Below, piece after piece: positions 34,760-42,580 of a stretch of DNA of 64,000 bases (within the stretch, counting starts at the first letter, position 1; each line of letters starts with the position of its first letter). Both the position numbers and the translations under genes were made by a program. The notes beneath the pieces are model-generated. The model was not told where the DNA came from. It worked only from the letters and a program-made list of their open reading frames with translations, and ran no database searches. Source of the DNA: Paenibacillus shirakamiensis (GTDB lineage: Bacteria; Bacillota; Bacilli; Paenibacillales; Paenibacillaceae); contig NZ_JAGGLD010000007.1 in assembly GCF_017874255.1 (NCBI RefSeq), positions 62,001 through 126,000 of the forward strand, read 5' to 3'.

Positions 34760-36298
34760 TTAAGTACGAATTTGTAAGGAGTAGATGTCCGTCCGGCGAT
34801 CCTTGAATGACAAGGCATCATTGGATTTACGGTACCTTTCAAGCGTTTCCATGTCGACCTCAGCCATGATAACGGTCTCCGTATTCTCACTGCACTCCCC
34901 TGCGATGCCGTCGCGAGAGAAGGAGAAATCAGCCGGCGTATAGATACCGGATTGGGCGTACTGAACGTCTATGTTATCTACATGGGTTAGATTTCCTACC
35001 GTTCCCGCGGTTACAATGAACATTTGGTTCTCAACTGCTCTGGCTTGTGCGCAGTACTTCACTCTCAGGAAGGTCTGGCGATCTTCTGCACAGAAAGGAA
35101 CGAATATAATCTGCGCTCCCTCTTCCGCCACGATACGGGATAATTCCGGATACTCGATGTCACTGCTGAGTTGAATTGAGATTTTACCGCAATCCGTGTC
35201 GAACACCCCGAGTGAGTTCCCCCCGTTGATGCCCCACCACTTCCGCTCGTTCGGAGAGATATGTAGCTTGTATTGCTGTTCAATGGAGCCGTCCCGGCGG
35301 AACAAGTGAGCCACATTGTAAATTCGGTTGTTGTTCTCAACAAAATGGGAACCACCTACGATATTTACGTTGTATTTAACCGCGAGTTCGGAGAATAACT
35401 CAACATAGTGGGTCGTATAAGTCGTAAGCTTTCGGACAGCCAAGCTCGGAGACCGTTCATCCAAGAAGGAAAGCAACTGCATCGTGAAGTTCTCCGGGAA
35501 CACGGCAAAATCGGACTTATAATCCGAAGCCACGTCCACGTAATGCTCACACTGATTCGCAAATTCCTCGAAAGAATCGATTTTTTTCATCATATATTGG
35601 ACCACGCAAATACGGACGGGAAATGACATTTTATACAGCGTCTTGTTGATGCTCGGCTTGTATTCAATATTATTCCACTCTAAGAGGGCCGCGAAATTCT
35701 CGGAATCGGCATCATCGGACAAATAATTGGAAATAATTCTTTTCAGCGTAAATCCGTTCATCATCTGAAAAGTCAGCACTGGATCGTAGATATTCTGCTG
35801 CAACACTTCTTCCGCATATGCTCTTGGTGATAGCTGATCAGAATAATTGTGATAGCCGGGTATGCGTCCCCCTACGATAATACTTTTGAGATTAAGCTGC
35901 TCCGCCAGTCGTTTCCTTGCCTCGTATAGCCTTCTGCCGATCTTCATGCGACGGAAATTGGGATGCACCATCACTTCCATCCCATAAAGGTTCCCGCCCC
36001 GAGGATTATGATTGCGAATATAACCCTTATCCGTGATTTCAGAATACGTATGCTGCTCCAAATATTCGTCAAAATTCACGATCAGGCTTGAACAGGAGCC
36101 GATAATTTCACCGTCAAGCTCGACACACATTTGACCATCGGGAAACGTACGCACGTGACTTTCCAGTTGATCCAGCTTCCAAGGACTCATGTTCGGAAAA
36201 CAAATATTTTGCAGCGCGATAATATTATCGAAATCTTCGCGTTCAATGTTGCGGATAATAATTTTCTTTTCAAATTGCGAAATTTGATCGGTTGTCAT
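34760..36298 (-). CDS. GNAT acetyltransferase fused to carbon-nitrogen hydrolase domain, catalytic Cys replaced by Ser
   Basis: A 512-residue fusion. Residues ~12-210 are a GNAT domain with the acetyl-CoA loop RRMKIGRRLYEARK and the GGRIPGYHNY motif. Residues ~225-505 are a nitrilase domain with Glu (FAVFPENFT) and Lys (QYKLHISPNE), but the nucleophile position reads QLSSDIEYPE, where the next gene has LTCYDIEFPE. The hydrolase half may thus be inactive or altered. The domain layout resembles B. subtilis YhcX. First gene of a two-gene operon. Confidence 0.85.
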   Translation of the reverse strand: MTTDQISQFEKKIIIRNIEREDFDNIIALQNICFPNMSPWKLDQLESHVRTFPDGQMCVELDGEIIGSCSSLIVNFDEYLEQHTYSEITDKGYIRNHNPRGGNLYGMEVMVHPNFRRMKIGRRLYEARKRLAEQLNLKSIIVGGRIPGYHNYSDQLSPRAYAEEVLQQNIYDPVLTFQMMNGFTLKRIISNYLSDDADSENFAALLEWNNIEYKPSINKTLYKMSFPVRICVVQYMMKKIDSFEEFANQCEHYVDVASDYKSDFAVFPENFTMQLLSFLDERSPSLAVRKLTTYTTHYVELFSELAVKYNVNIVGGSHFVENNNRIYNVAHLFRRDGSIEQQYKLHISPNERKWWGINGGNSLGVFDTDCGKISIQLSSDIEYPELSRIVAEEGAQIIFVPFCAEDRQTFLRVKYCAQARAVENQMFIVTAGTVGNLTHVDNIDVQYAQSGIYTPADFSFSRDGIAGECSENTETVIMAEVDMETLERYRKSNDALSFKDRRTDIYSLQIRT

Positions 36299-36465
36299 AG
36301 AAATAAGACCCCTTTATTAAATGTGTTTAAATATTCATATATACTAACATATACTTATTACCTCTAATAATCCGCTGAAGAATCAAACAGTTAAGGTTAA
36401 TTTTCGATATATTTATTATCTAGTTCGAATTAAATCTCATGTTTCCTGAGAATTCAGAATTCTCT

Positions 36466-36569
36466 GTTATTATTATCCGCTGAATTTAAACATAATCCTC
36501 ATCAGGATCGGGTCATATACAAGCCAAATAGGGGAGCATTCTACCAAACAAACTTAGCATCTTTCTTGC
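36466..36569 (+). pseudogene. Fragment of an isochorismatase-family gene
   Basis: About 104 bases match 25461-25564 with scattered changes, covering the catalytic Lys region (TACAAGCCAA … GGGGAGCATTCTACC). It has no start and no continuation. Together with the fragment at 26796 it comes from a relative of the intact hydrolase gene at 25137. The rest of 36299-36798 shows only AT-rich sequence. Confidence 0.7.
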
Positions 36570-36798
36570 TCGCTGAAGGGGAGATTACGTCCTTTTGGGG
36601 GGATTCCCTCAATTAACCTCATTGTTTCATGATTTTTTTATAGATTTAGTATATATCATTATGAAACCCCTTGTGTCCTTGTTTGGACTAGATAATGCTA
36701 AAATGAGCAAGAATTTAAGTTGTTTTTATATTGTTACTAGATCTGAAATTATTTTGCTCAAAGGAATTAATTCTGTAGATCACAGCCACTCTTCCTTA

Positions 36799-37467
36799 TT
36801 AAAGCTTCTCAACCAATTTTTGAATCTTTGAGTGAGAAATTAAATATACATTACCGATTATGTCTATTTTGCCGTCCTTTACACGCATCGTGCTCTCCTG
36901 TTCTGTCGCATAAACATCAATCTTTTCAGACAAGGGGAACAGGTAGCCTTGAACTAGCGCCCCGTAGTCGAGTTTAGAATGAGTTTCGTAGGCAAAATCA
37001 TCAAAGCCTATACCATTATAAATAGTAGTGGTTTCGACTTTATAGCCATTGTTTTTCGAGCATAACCATTTTGCAGCCATGTTTATCGCACCCGCGCTGG
37101 CACCAATCACCACGGTTTTACTGTTTTTAATTGCATCCGCTATTTCATATTCAGCCAAAAAATTGTTCTGCAAAATAGGGTTTCCACCGCATAAAAAAAT
37201 GACAGAAGCGTTTTGAATTAATCGCTGGGCTTCTTCTTTCTGCATGCGGAGATCAATTAAGTGATATTCATCAAAAATAATGTTAGCCTGATTACACCAG
37301 ATCCTTTCAGGAACATCATCAATGTTGAGCTGCTCACCCTTAAAGCCAGACGGTTGAGCGCTAATCATAACAAGCGATTTTCTGTCTGTTATATCCTCAT
37401 GTAACCATTTGACCAGCTTCTCTGGGAATAAATCATTAAACCAACTTAAATAGTAGCGAGTATTCAA
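36799..37467 (-). CDS. Peptidase S51 (dipeptidase E/cyanophycinase-like)
   Basis: A 222-residue class-I glutamine-amidotransferase-like fold. The nucleophile elbow is GASAGAI with Ser near residue 125, preceded by the ASVIFLCGGNPI strand motif of the family, and a downstream YETHSKLD supplies a possible His. It cleaves Asp-containing dipeptides or related substrates in characterised members. No ribosome site is strong, and the C-terminus (KDGKIDIIGNVYLI) is complete. It sits alone in cassette 4. Confidence 0.8.
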   Translation of the reverse strand: MNTRYYLSWFNDLFPEKLVKWLHEDITDRKSLVMISAQPSGFKGEQLNIDDVPERIWCNQANIIFDEYHLIDLRMQKEEAQRLIQNASVIFLCGGNPILQNNFLAEYEIADAIKNSKTVVIGASAGAINMAAKWLCSKNNGYKVETTTIYNGIGFDDFAYETHSKLDYGALVQGYLFPLSEKIDVYATEQESTMRVKDGKIDIIGNVYLISHSKIQKLVEKL

Positions 37468-37971
37468 GCTTAATTACCTCCATATGTACTAGTTACATTT
37501 ATCCATTCTTAACGATAAAACATATTTTGCACGCTAGAAAGATGAAAGGTTATTTAGCCCTTTCGCTTATACTCCTTGTACACTTTTCATAGAAACAACT
37601 CGGCATTACCATAACATGAAATTCTTAGTATATGAATTATATTTCCATGTTCGTCTGCCCGTTAGCTTAATAATGCGATTAAGCGCCGCTGAAAATGTGT
37701 CACCTTTTGTCCGCTTCTCAAAAAGGTGCATTGCTTAACTATACCCCTGGTGGTTGTTCATCTAATAATTCATACCCATAAATGGGCAAGTATATTTAAA
37801 TAGCTATTTCAGATCTCCAAACTACATAAATTTTACACTTCTTTTCGATCCAAGTGATTTGATTACAATTCATCATAAAAGAATCACCGTAAACGTTGGA
37901 AAGAAACAACAAAAAAAGCATCAGGGACAATGAATTTTTCTTTGGCGCTTCCATTAACGATGACTTTGTGC
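37468..37971. other. Non-coding stretch
   Basis: AT-rich DNA without a supportable gene between the S51 peptidase and att site 4. Nothing else is recognised; it may include decayed cassette sequence. Confidence 0.35.
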
Positions 37972-37989
37972 TTACTTATGATACGGCTC
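37972..37989 (-). other. SCC-like att site 4
   Basis: On the minus strand GAGCCGTATCATAAGTAA encodes E-P-Y-H-K-stop, preceded in frame by R-G, exactly as at the rlmH 3' end. It divides cassettes 3 and 4. Confidence 0.75.
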
Positions 37990-38091
37990 ACCGCGATAGC
38001 TGAAGCGGCATGTTTTTGAAACTGCCGTAGAATTCTTAAGTGTTACAACCATCTTTTGTGGCTCCCCTTTCGTGGGAGTTTCCATGCATCA

Positions 38092-38122
38092 AACTCTTCA
38101 TGGATTGTATCCATGAAGAGTT
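38092..38122 (-). terminator. Hairpin after the aldo/keto reductase gene
   Basis: AACTCTTCATGGAT pairs perfectly with ATCCATGAAGAGTT around three bases. The T-run is short (TTTG), but the position 36 bp after the stop fits a terminator. Confidence 0.6.
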
Positions 38123-38157
38123 CAATACATAGGATTCCTTCTATAGATGTGTCCAAT

Positions 38158-39129
38158 TTATACTAATGGATGTGGTACATAAAGTTCTTCTAAACTGGTA
38201 ATTTCTTCAGGTGTCAATCTAACCGACAACGCCGCAACGGCATCTTCGAGATGGCTGGTCTTGGTCGAACCGATAATTGGGGCGGTAATCTCTTCTTTTT
38301 GCAGCAACCATGCAAGAGCAACTTGTGCGCGTGGAATTCCTTGGTTAGCAGCGACTTCCGCAACTCTCTCTGCTACTTTACGATCAGCTTCTTCCGTTTT
38401 AATAAACAACGCTTTAGCTATCTGGTCATTCTCGGATCGTGAGGTCTGTTCATTCCAATCCCTAGTTAACCGGCCCGCAGCCAAAGGCAGGTATGGAGTG
38501 ATGCCAACTCCCTCGTCTCTGCAAAGGGGGAGCATTTCTCTTTCTTCTTCCCGGTAGAGCAGGTTTAATCTATTCTCCATAGAGACGAACCGTGTCCAAC
38601 CGTTGCGCTCTGCAACATGCTGAGCTTTCGCAAACTGCCATGCCAGCATGGAAGATGCTCCGAGGTATCTGACCTTGCCCGCCTTAACTAAATCGTGAAG
38701 AGCCTCCATCGTTTCTTCAATCGGCGTATTTGGATCCCACCGATGGATCTGGTACACATCGACGTAGTCTGTTCCGAGTCGTCTTAGACTGTTATCAATT
38801 TCGGTCATGATGGCCCTGCGGGAAAGTCCCATAGCATTCGGACCTTTGCGCATCGGAACAAATACCTTTGTAGCTATGACGACTTCGTCACGATGAGCGA
38901 AGTCCTTTAAGGCACGCCCGAGGATTTCTTCGCTTGTTCCGTCGGAATACATGTTGGCGGTACTGAAAAAGTTGATGCCCAATTCGAGTGCCCTCTTAAT
39001 AATCAGTCTGCTTTGCTCCTCATCCAGAGACCATGGAGTATTGCCGCGTTCAGGTACACCGAAACTCATGGTTCCAAGGCTTAACTTTGAAACCTCTAGC
39101 CCGCTGCGTCCAAGCTTCACATATTCCAT
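38158..39129 (-). CDS. Aldo/keto reductase
   Basis: A 323-residue TIM-barrel oxidoreductase with the start LGRSGLEVSKLSLGTM, the catalytic Tyr in NFFSTANMYSDGTSEEILGRAL, VDVYQIHRWDPNTPIEETMEAL and the NADPH-binding end APIIGSTKTSHLEDAVAAL. It reduces carbonyl compounds with NADPH. A decayed SDR gene and three MarR operators lie upstream, so the divergent MarR protein probably controls it. It is the main gene of cassette 3. Confidence 0.9.
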   Translation of the reverse strand: MEYVKLGRSGLEVSKLSLGTMSFGVPERGNTPWSLDEEQSRLIIKRALELGINFFSTANMYSDGTSEEILGRALKDFAHRDEVVIATKVFVPMRKGPNAMGLSRRAIMTEIDNSLRRLGTDYVDVYQIHRWDPNTPIEETMEALHDLVKAGKVRYLGASSMLAWQFAKAQHVAERNGWTRFVSMENRLNLLYREEEREMLPLCRDEGVGITPYLPLAAGRLTRDWNEQTSRSENDQIAKALFIKTEEADRKVAERVAEVAANQGIPRAQVALAWLLQKEEITAPIIGSTKTSHLEDAVAALSVRLTPEEITSLEELYVPHPLV

Positions 39130-39219
39130 TTAATAACACACTCCTTATATATTTGTTAGGGAAGGCGTTACGCCTTTAGGTTTCGTAGATCTCTCGGTGG
39201 TATGTCGCTCGTGATTACA

Positions 39220-39356
39220 TTACCAAGTAAGCTGACGTCTCTCGTTTGAAAATGTGCCCGTCGGACCGTCCTCGTCGAGGAGCGCAAAAGGCGCACGGGA
39301 TGTTTGAAGCCGTTTCCTTTGTTGACCCCAGTGATCAAGGCGACGGGTATATGCAT
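39220..39356 (-). pseudogene. SDR-family oxidoreductase with internal deletion
   Basis: The ATG at 39356 opens the Rossmann start of an SDR (HIPVALITGVNKGNGF). Within about 30 codons, in another frame, comes a typical SDR C-terminus (LLDEDGPTGTFSNERRQLTW-stop, ending 39220). About 200 codons of the middle are missing. It is a remnant under the MarR operators, between the regulator and the AKR gene. Confidence 0.65.
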
Positions 39357-39406
39357 TTTCCCTTTCCTTCCTTGCATCATCTGCAGACCCACTAAATACC
39401 ATTTTA

Positions 39407-39499
39407 GTTGATATATCAACCTCAGAAAAATGCCACTCCTTTAAGTTGACACATCAACCTATGAGTACATAGTAACACCTTGTGGTTGATGCGTCAACC
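39407..39499. promoter_or_regulatory. Three MarR-type operators
   Basis: GTTGATATATCAAC (39407-39420), GTTGACACATCAAC (39445-39458) and GGTTGATGCGTCAACC (39484-39499) are palindromes with centres 38 and 40 bp apart. They sit between the divergent MarR and SDR/AKR genes and are the probable binding sites of the MarR protein. Confidence 0.8.
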
Positions 39500-39515
39500 A
39501 TGATATTATATTCGT

Positions 39516-39956
39516 ATGGATATAAACGAACTTAACGAAGATGAAATGCGGATATGGAATATGTGGAAAGGCTCCTTTAAACGAATCTTCGGTTGCGTTG
39601 TAAAAGAAATGTCTGAACACACAGGACTCTCAGAGGGTGATTTTGGAGTATTAGACAGGTTAGTCCAATATGGCAATGGTAAGCTTCGCCAACAGGAATT
39701 AGCTGACTCGATGGACTGGGATAAGAGCCGACTATCACATCATCTAACGCGGATGGAAAAACGAGGTCTAGTTCTGAGGAAACCTCTAGACACAGATCGT
39801 GGTGTTCAAGTCATCATTACTTCCGCCGGAAGGTCAGCCTTAGACGAAGCCCTCCCCATAGTCTCAAAGGCAATACGCAAGCATTTTTTAAATCTATTAA
39901 CCGATCAAGACATTGAGTCGATTACTACATTGGCGGAAAGAACAACAAAATCCTGA
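39516..39956 (+). CDS. MarR-family transcriptional regulator
   Basis: A 146-residue winged-helix regulator: LSEGDFGVLDRLVQYGNGKLRQQELADSMDWDKSRLSHHLTRMEKRGLV (HTH and wing), then the wing DTDRGVQVIITSAGRSAL. The last operator ends 17 bp before the ATG, so it is probably autorepressed. It should respond to a small phenolic or oxidant ligand and release the oxidoreductase operon. Confidence 0.88.
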   Translation: MDINELNEDEMRIWNMWKGSFKRIFGCVVKEMSEHTGLSEGDFGVLDRLVQYGNGKLRQQELADSMDWDKSRLSHHLTRMEKRGLVLRKPLDTDRGVQVIITSAGRSALDEALPIVSKAIRKHFLNLLTDQDIESITTLAERTTKS

Positions 39957-39981
39957 TTGCTGTTCTTGATGTAAGGAACCG

Positions 39982-40019
39982 GCCCCTTCCGCCAAAATAG
40001 CGGAGGGGGCATTTTCTTT
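39982..40019 (+). terminator. Terminator of the marR-type gene
   Basis: GCCCC-tt-CCGC pairs with GCGG-ag-GGGGC, followed by ATTTTCTTTC. Confidence 0.8.
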
Positions 40020-40163
40020 CTTATCGGCAGAGGGAAGATTCTCCGCAGGCATCCTTGTCATATGTTCCCCTTCCCGATCCACCACGTGCTTGAACCCCGT
40101 TCTGACTATAATCCAAGTTTTTATCACTAAGACTCACCAACCCAAAATGAAAGAAACTTGCCC

Positions 40164-40181
40164 CTACTTATGATACGGTTC
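40164..40181 (-). other. SCC-like att site 3
   Basis: On the minus strand GAACCGTATCATAAGTAG, encoding E-P-Y-H-K-stop. It divides cassettes 2 and 3. Confidence 0.78.
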
Positions 40182-40208
40182 ACCCTAAAGATGAACGTGC
40201 AGATCAGT

Positions 40209-40384
40209 AAGAAAAAGGGACTACACTGGTAGCAGCAGTTACCGATATTGATACTAAGCAAGAATTTAAAATCGATAATACCAAAGTTAAAGCACAGGCT
40301 CCTATTGTTTGGGGACTGGGTGAGATTTTAGGACAGGCGCTTGTCGCCTACCTGACGAGAATCGTCGCTGTATCTTTTGCATAG
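40209..40384 (+). pseudogene. 3' gene fragment next to att site 3
   Basis: A start-less frame ending at 40384 encodes VAAVTDIDTKQEFKIDNTK and VWGLGEILGQALVAYLTR. It looks like the end of a longer protein cut at the cassette edge. No family is assigned. Confidence 0.4.
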
Positions 40385-40470
40385 CTACTACGATTTCCGA
40401 TACTCTTAAAATAAATCCCCTAACTACTATGAAGCTTAAATCGAATATGCTTTAAAATGAAATAGCAATT

Positions 40471-40658
40471 GGAAACCCGATTGACGAAGATACTGCTATA
40501 ATCGGGCTGGCGGTGGTCAGGACGTATGGAGTAAAAACCAAATTAAAGCCTTGAGCTTAGCCAATAATTTTGGCACTCCTGTTAGGCCAGAATTACACGG
40601 AACAGACGATGAATTTGGTCGAGTATACTATAATCATTATCATCAACAAACTGTAAAG
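40471..40658 (+). pseudogene. Decayed C-terminal tip of a polymorphic toxin
   Basis: NPIDEDTA continues, after a one-base deletion, as YNRAGGGQDVWSKNQ, SLANNFGTPVRPELHG and YYNHYHQQ. This order (PIDEDTxYNRAG, QDVWS, an H-G segment and HYHP) is that of toxin tips attached to WapA/LXG/Rhs-type proteins. The main toxin body is absent. An unknown protein gene follows, where an immunity gene would be expected. Confidence 0.6.
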
Positions 40659-40770
40659 GTAATGAAAGTAAGCGCGGTAATGTTCGTCTTTTCCTCTCTT
40701 ATTAAAGTACTCTCCCTATATAAGACCCAATACTTATGTGTTGTGCTTCTCTATTATCATGGAGGTTAAT

Positions 40771-41961
40771 ATGATTAAAATTATGGACGCCTGTATCCTG
40801 TTCAATTATCAAGTAGAAAAAGTGCATAATGAATTTAACGATAACTTAGTTTTTATAAAACCTTCTGACTACTCAGAGCGCGGTGAATTTGGATATAAAG
40901 CCGTATTGGTTGTTAATATTAAATCGATGGATACTATGCAATATATCCTACCGAGTAACACTAAAATAATAAACTCAACAAATTCTAAGAATACGTTTTA
41001 TTATGCTCAATTAGAATTAGGGGATAATAAATCATGCGTCAATGTTTGGTTAAGGAAACTTGATTTGGAAACTATGAAAGATACATATTTGGGCGCTATT
41101 GAAATTGATATTAAAGATCAAGATGAGCCGCTTAATTATGTAGCCTTGAATAGTAAAATTGTAGGGATTAACGAAAGATACTGCTTATTTTTTGCACCTT
41201 GTGAAAAGCTTCAGTACGGACCAAGTTATTTTTCTAAGTGTCTGCTAATTGACTCTTTTGAAAATAAAATTATAACTGTAAAAGACGGGTTTATAAACGG
41301 AGATAGCCTTTTAAAACTGCAAGATATATGGGTAGTTAATGATACCAAGAATATAATTATAAAAACAGGTAGAATTCAAATATTTGAAAAGAGAGAATTT
41401 TGGGATAAGAGTATTGAAAATGGTGAAATTCCAAGTTATTTTGATCAAAATGAAAGCTTGGTTTTTGTAAGTACAGAATTGTTTATTGATAGGATTAAAC
41501 GTAACGAGGAACTGACGGGTATTTTGGATAGCTCTGATTATACTAGCGCTATTTCATTTTGTGGTTGGGACGGTTATAAGCTTACCTTTATGAAGCATCA
41601 TTTCAAAGAAGGTAAAAATGTTATTATTACGTATAAGTTAGACTCCGAGATGTTCGAAAGAAAAGAAATTGAAGACTCTTGCGAGATCGTATGTACCACT
41701 GATAAGTACTTCGTAGTACAACCAGTGAACGACGAGAATATTAGGTTTAGCGTCCGAGATTTAACTAGTAATACGGTAGTGCAAATTAATGGTTACGGGA
41801 TTATAGCCTTAGACGAGGATAAAATAATTACGCATAACTTTAATAAAAATTTTGAGCACGTTGTTTGCCTAAGTAATGTTCATACTGGAGAGCTAATCAA
41901 AGAATTTAAAACTCCTAATTTTGATTATGACTTGGAGAAAGACCTATTAACTATCTATTGA
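40771..41961 (+). CDS. Unknown 396-residue protein (possible immunity protein)
   Basis: An acidic, strand-rich protein without signal peptide or membrane segments. Repeated strand blocks (YVALNSKIVGINERYCLFFA, IWVVNDTKNIIIKTGRIQIF, CEIVCTTDKYFVVQP) suggest a beta-propeller-like fold. GGAGGT at 40761-40766 fits the ATG at 40771; an earlier in-frame start lies inside the preceding sequence. Its place behind a toxin tip makes an immunity role possible, by inference only. It is AT-rich and lies in cassette 2. Confidence 0.6.
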   Translation: MIKIMDACILFNYQVEKVHNEFNDNLVFIKPSDYSERGEFGYKAVLVVNIKSMDTMQYILPSNTKIINSTNSKNTFYYAQLELGDNKSCVNVWLRKLDLETMKDTYLGAIEIDIKDQDEPLNYVALNSKIVGINERYCLFFAPCEKLQYGPSYFSKCLLIDSFENKIITVKDGFINGDSLLKLQDIWVVNDTKNIIIKTGRIQIFEKREFWDKSIENGEIPSYFDQNESLVFVSTELFIDRIKRNEELTGILDSSDYTSAISFCGWDGYKLTFMKHHFKEGKNVIITYKLDSEMFERKEIEDSCEIVCTTDKYFVVQPVNDENIRFSVRDLTSNTVVQINGYGIIALDEDKIITHNFNKNFEHVVCLSNVHTGELIKEFKTPNFDYDLEKDLLTIY

Positions 41962-42039
41962 AAGACTATAATATAGGCTAAATCATCGCTTTAATATGTA
42001 AGTTTGTCGATCACTTAGGGCAGGTTTACTTTTAGAATA

Positions 42040-42072
42040 AAGCAATCCTTCCTATGATCGGAAGGATTGCTT
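42040..42072 (-). terminator. Terminator over the end of the recombinase remnant
   Basis: AAGCAATCCTTCC pairs exactly with GGAAGGATTGCTT around seven bases. On the minus strand it continues TTTATTCT. The remnant's stop lies within the stem. Confidence 0.75.
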
Positions 42073-42407
42073 ACCGCTAATTATTCTTCTCTTCATATCT
42101 ACGGAAATATGCGATAATTCCGCTTGGGGCGGTACTGTCCGGGTTACGAGTTTTTGGTTTATTTTAGCCACGATAGCCTTTAAGATACGGTCTTTAGACA
42201 GTACCTGCTTTAGCCGCTTCATGACCTCCGTTTCGGCTGTATCCTTCCGAATACTATTGGAAAAACAGACGCTACTGCCTTTACTTAGAAAGACTCCATA
42301 CACATAATATAAGCGATTCACGTTTTCGCCACTCTTCGTTTTACCCCTGAAGAATGAAGCCCATAGAATAAGTAATTTTTAGCCAGTACGGTTGTCTTAT
42401 ATCCCAT
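42052..42407 (-). pseudogene. Remnant of a large serine recombinase (Ccr-like C-terminal part)
   Basis: From 42407 a frame gives GYKTTVLAKNYLFYGL, then after a frameshift GKTKSGENVNRLYYV, GVFLSKGSSVCFSNSIRKD and TEVMKRLKQVLSKDRILKAI. This is the order found after the zinc-ribbon of large serine recombinases (YYxC … KGxxxCxxNxIR … E … I). The catalytic domain and most zinc-ribbon Cys are missing. Ccr enzymes, which insert SCC elements into rlmH, belong to this class, which fits the surrounding att sites. Confidence 0.7.
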
Positions 42408-42409
42408 AC

Positions 42410-42523
42410 TTACTCCATTTCTTTCCGCAAAATTATAGAAACCTCTTCTTTTCTCATTTCGTTAATTTGATCAATTAGTGATGCTTTGGAATCTGCATCC
42501 TTTTTTAACATCTCCCAATCCAC
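42410..42523 (-). CDS. Candidate 37-residue ORF after the OLD gene
   Basis: A GTG at 42523 with AGGTGG upstream opens a short charged helical frame (MLKKDADSKASLIDQINEMR). It lies 57 bp after the OLD-family stop and before the recombinase remnant. It may be a small accessory protein or chance; no family is known. Confidence 0.3.
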   Translation of the reverse strand: MDWEMLKKDADSKASLIDQINEMRKEEVSIILRKEME

Positions 42524-42580
42524 ACTGGTTCCACCTTTCTTTTATACGGTTGATTGCAAAATGCAATACTTCAATATCAA

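Noticed and set aside
36595..36831. A 78-codon plus-strand frame before the S51 peptidase
   Set aside because: It has no ribosome site, no coherent domain and overlaps the 3' end of the peptidase gene on the other strand.
39897..40127. Minus-strand frame after the MarR gene
   Set aside because: It runs through the terminator and the antisense of the MarR gene, without a ribosome site or recognisable domain.
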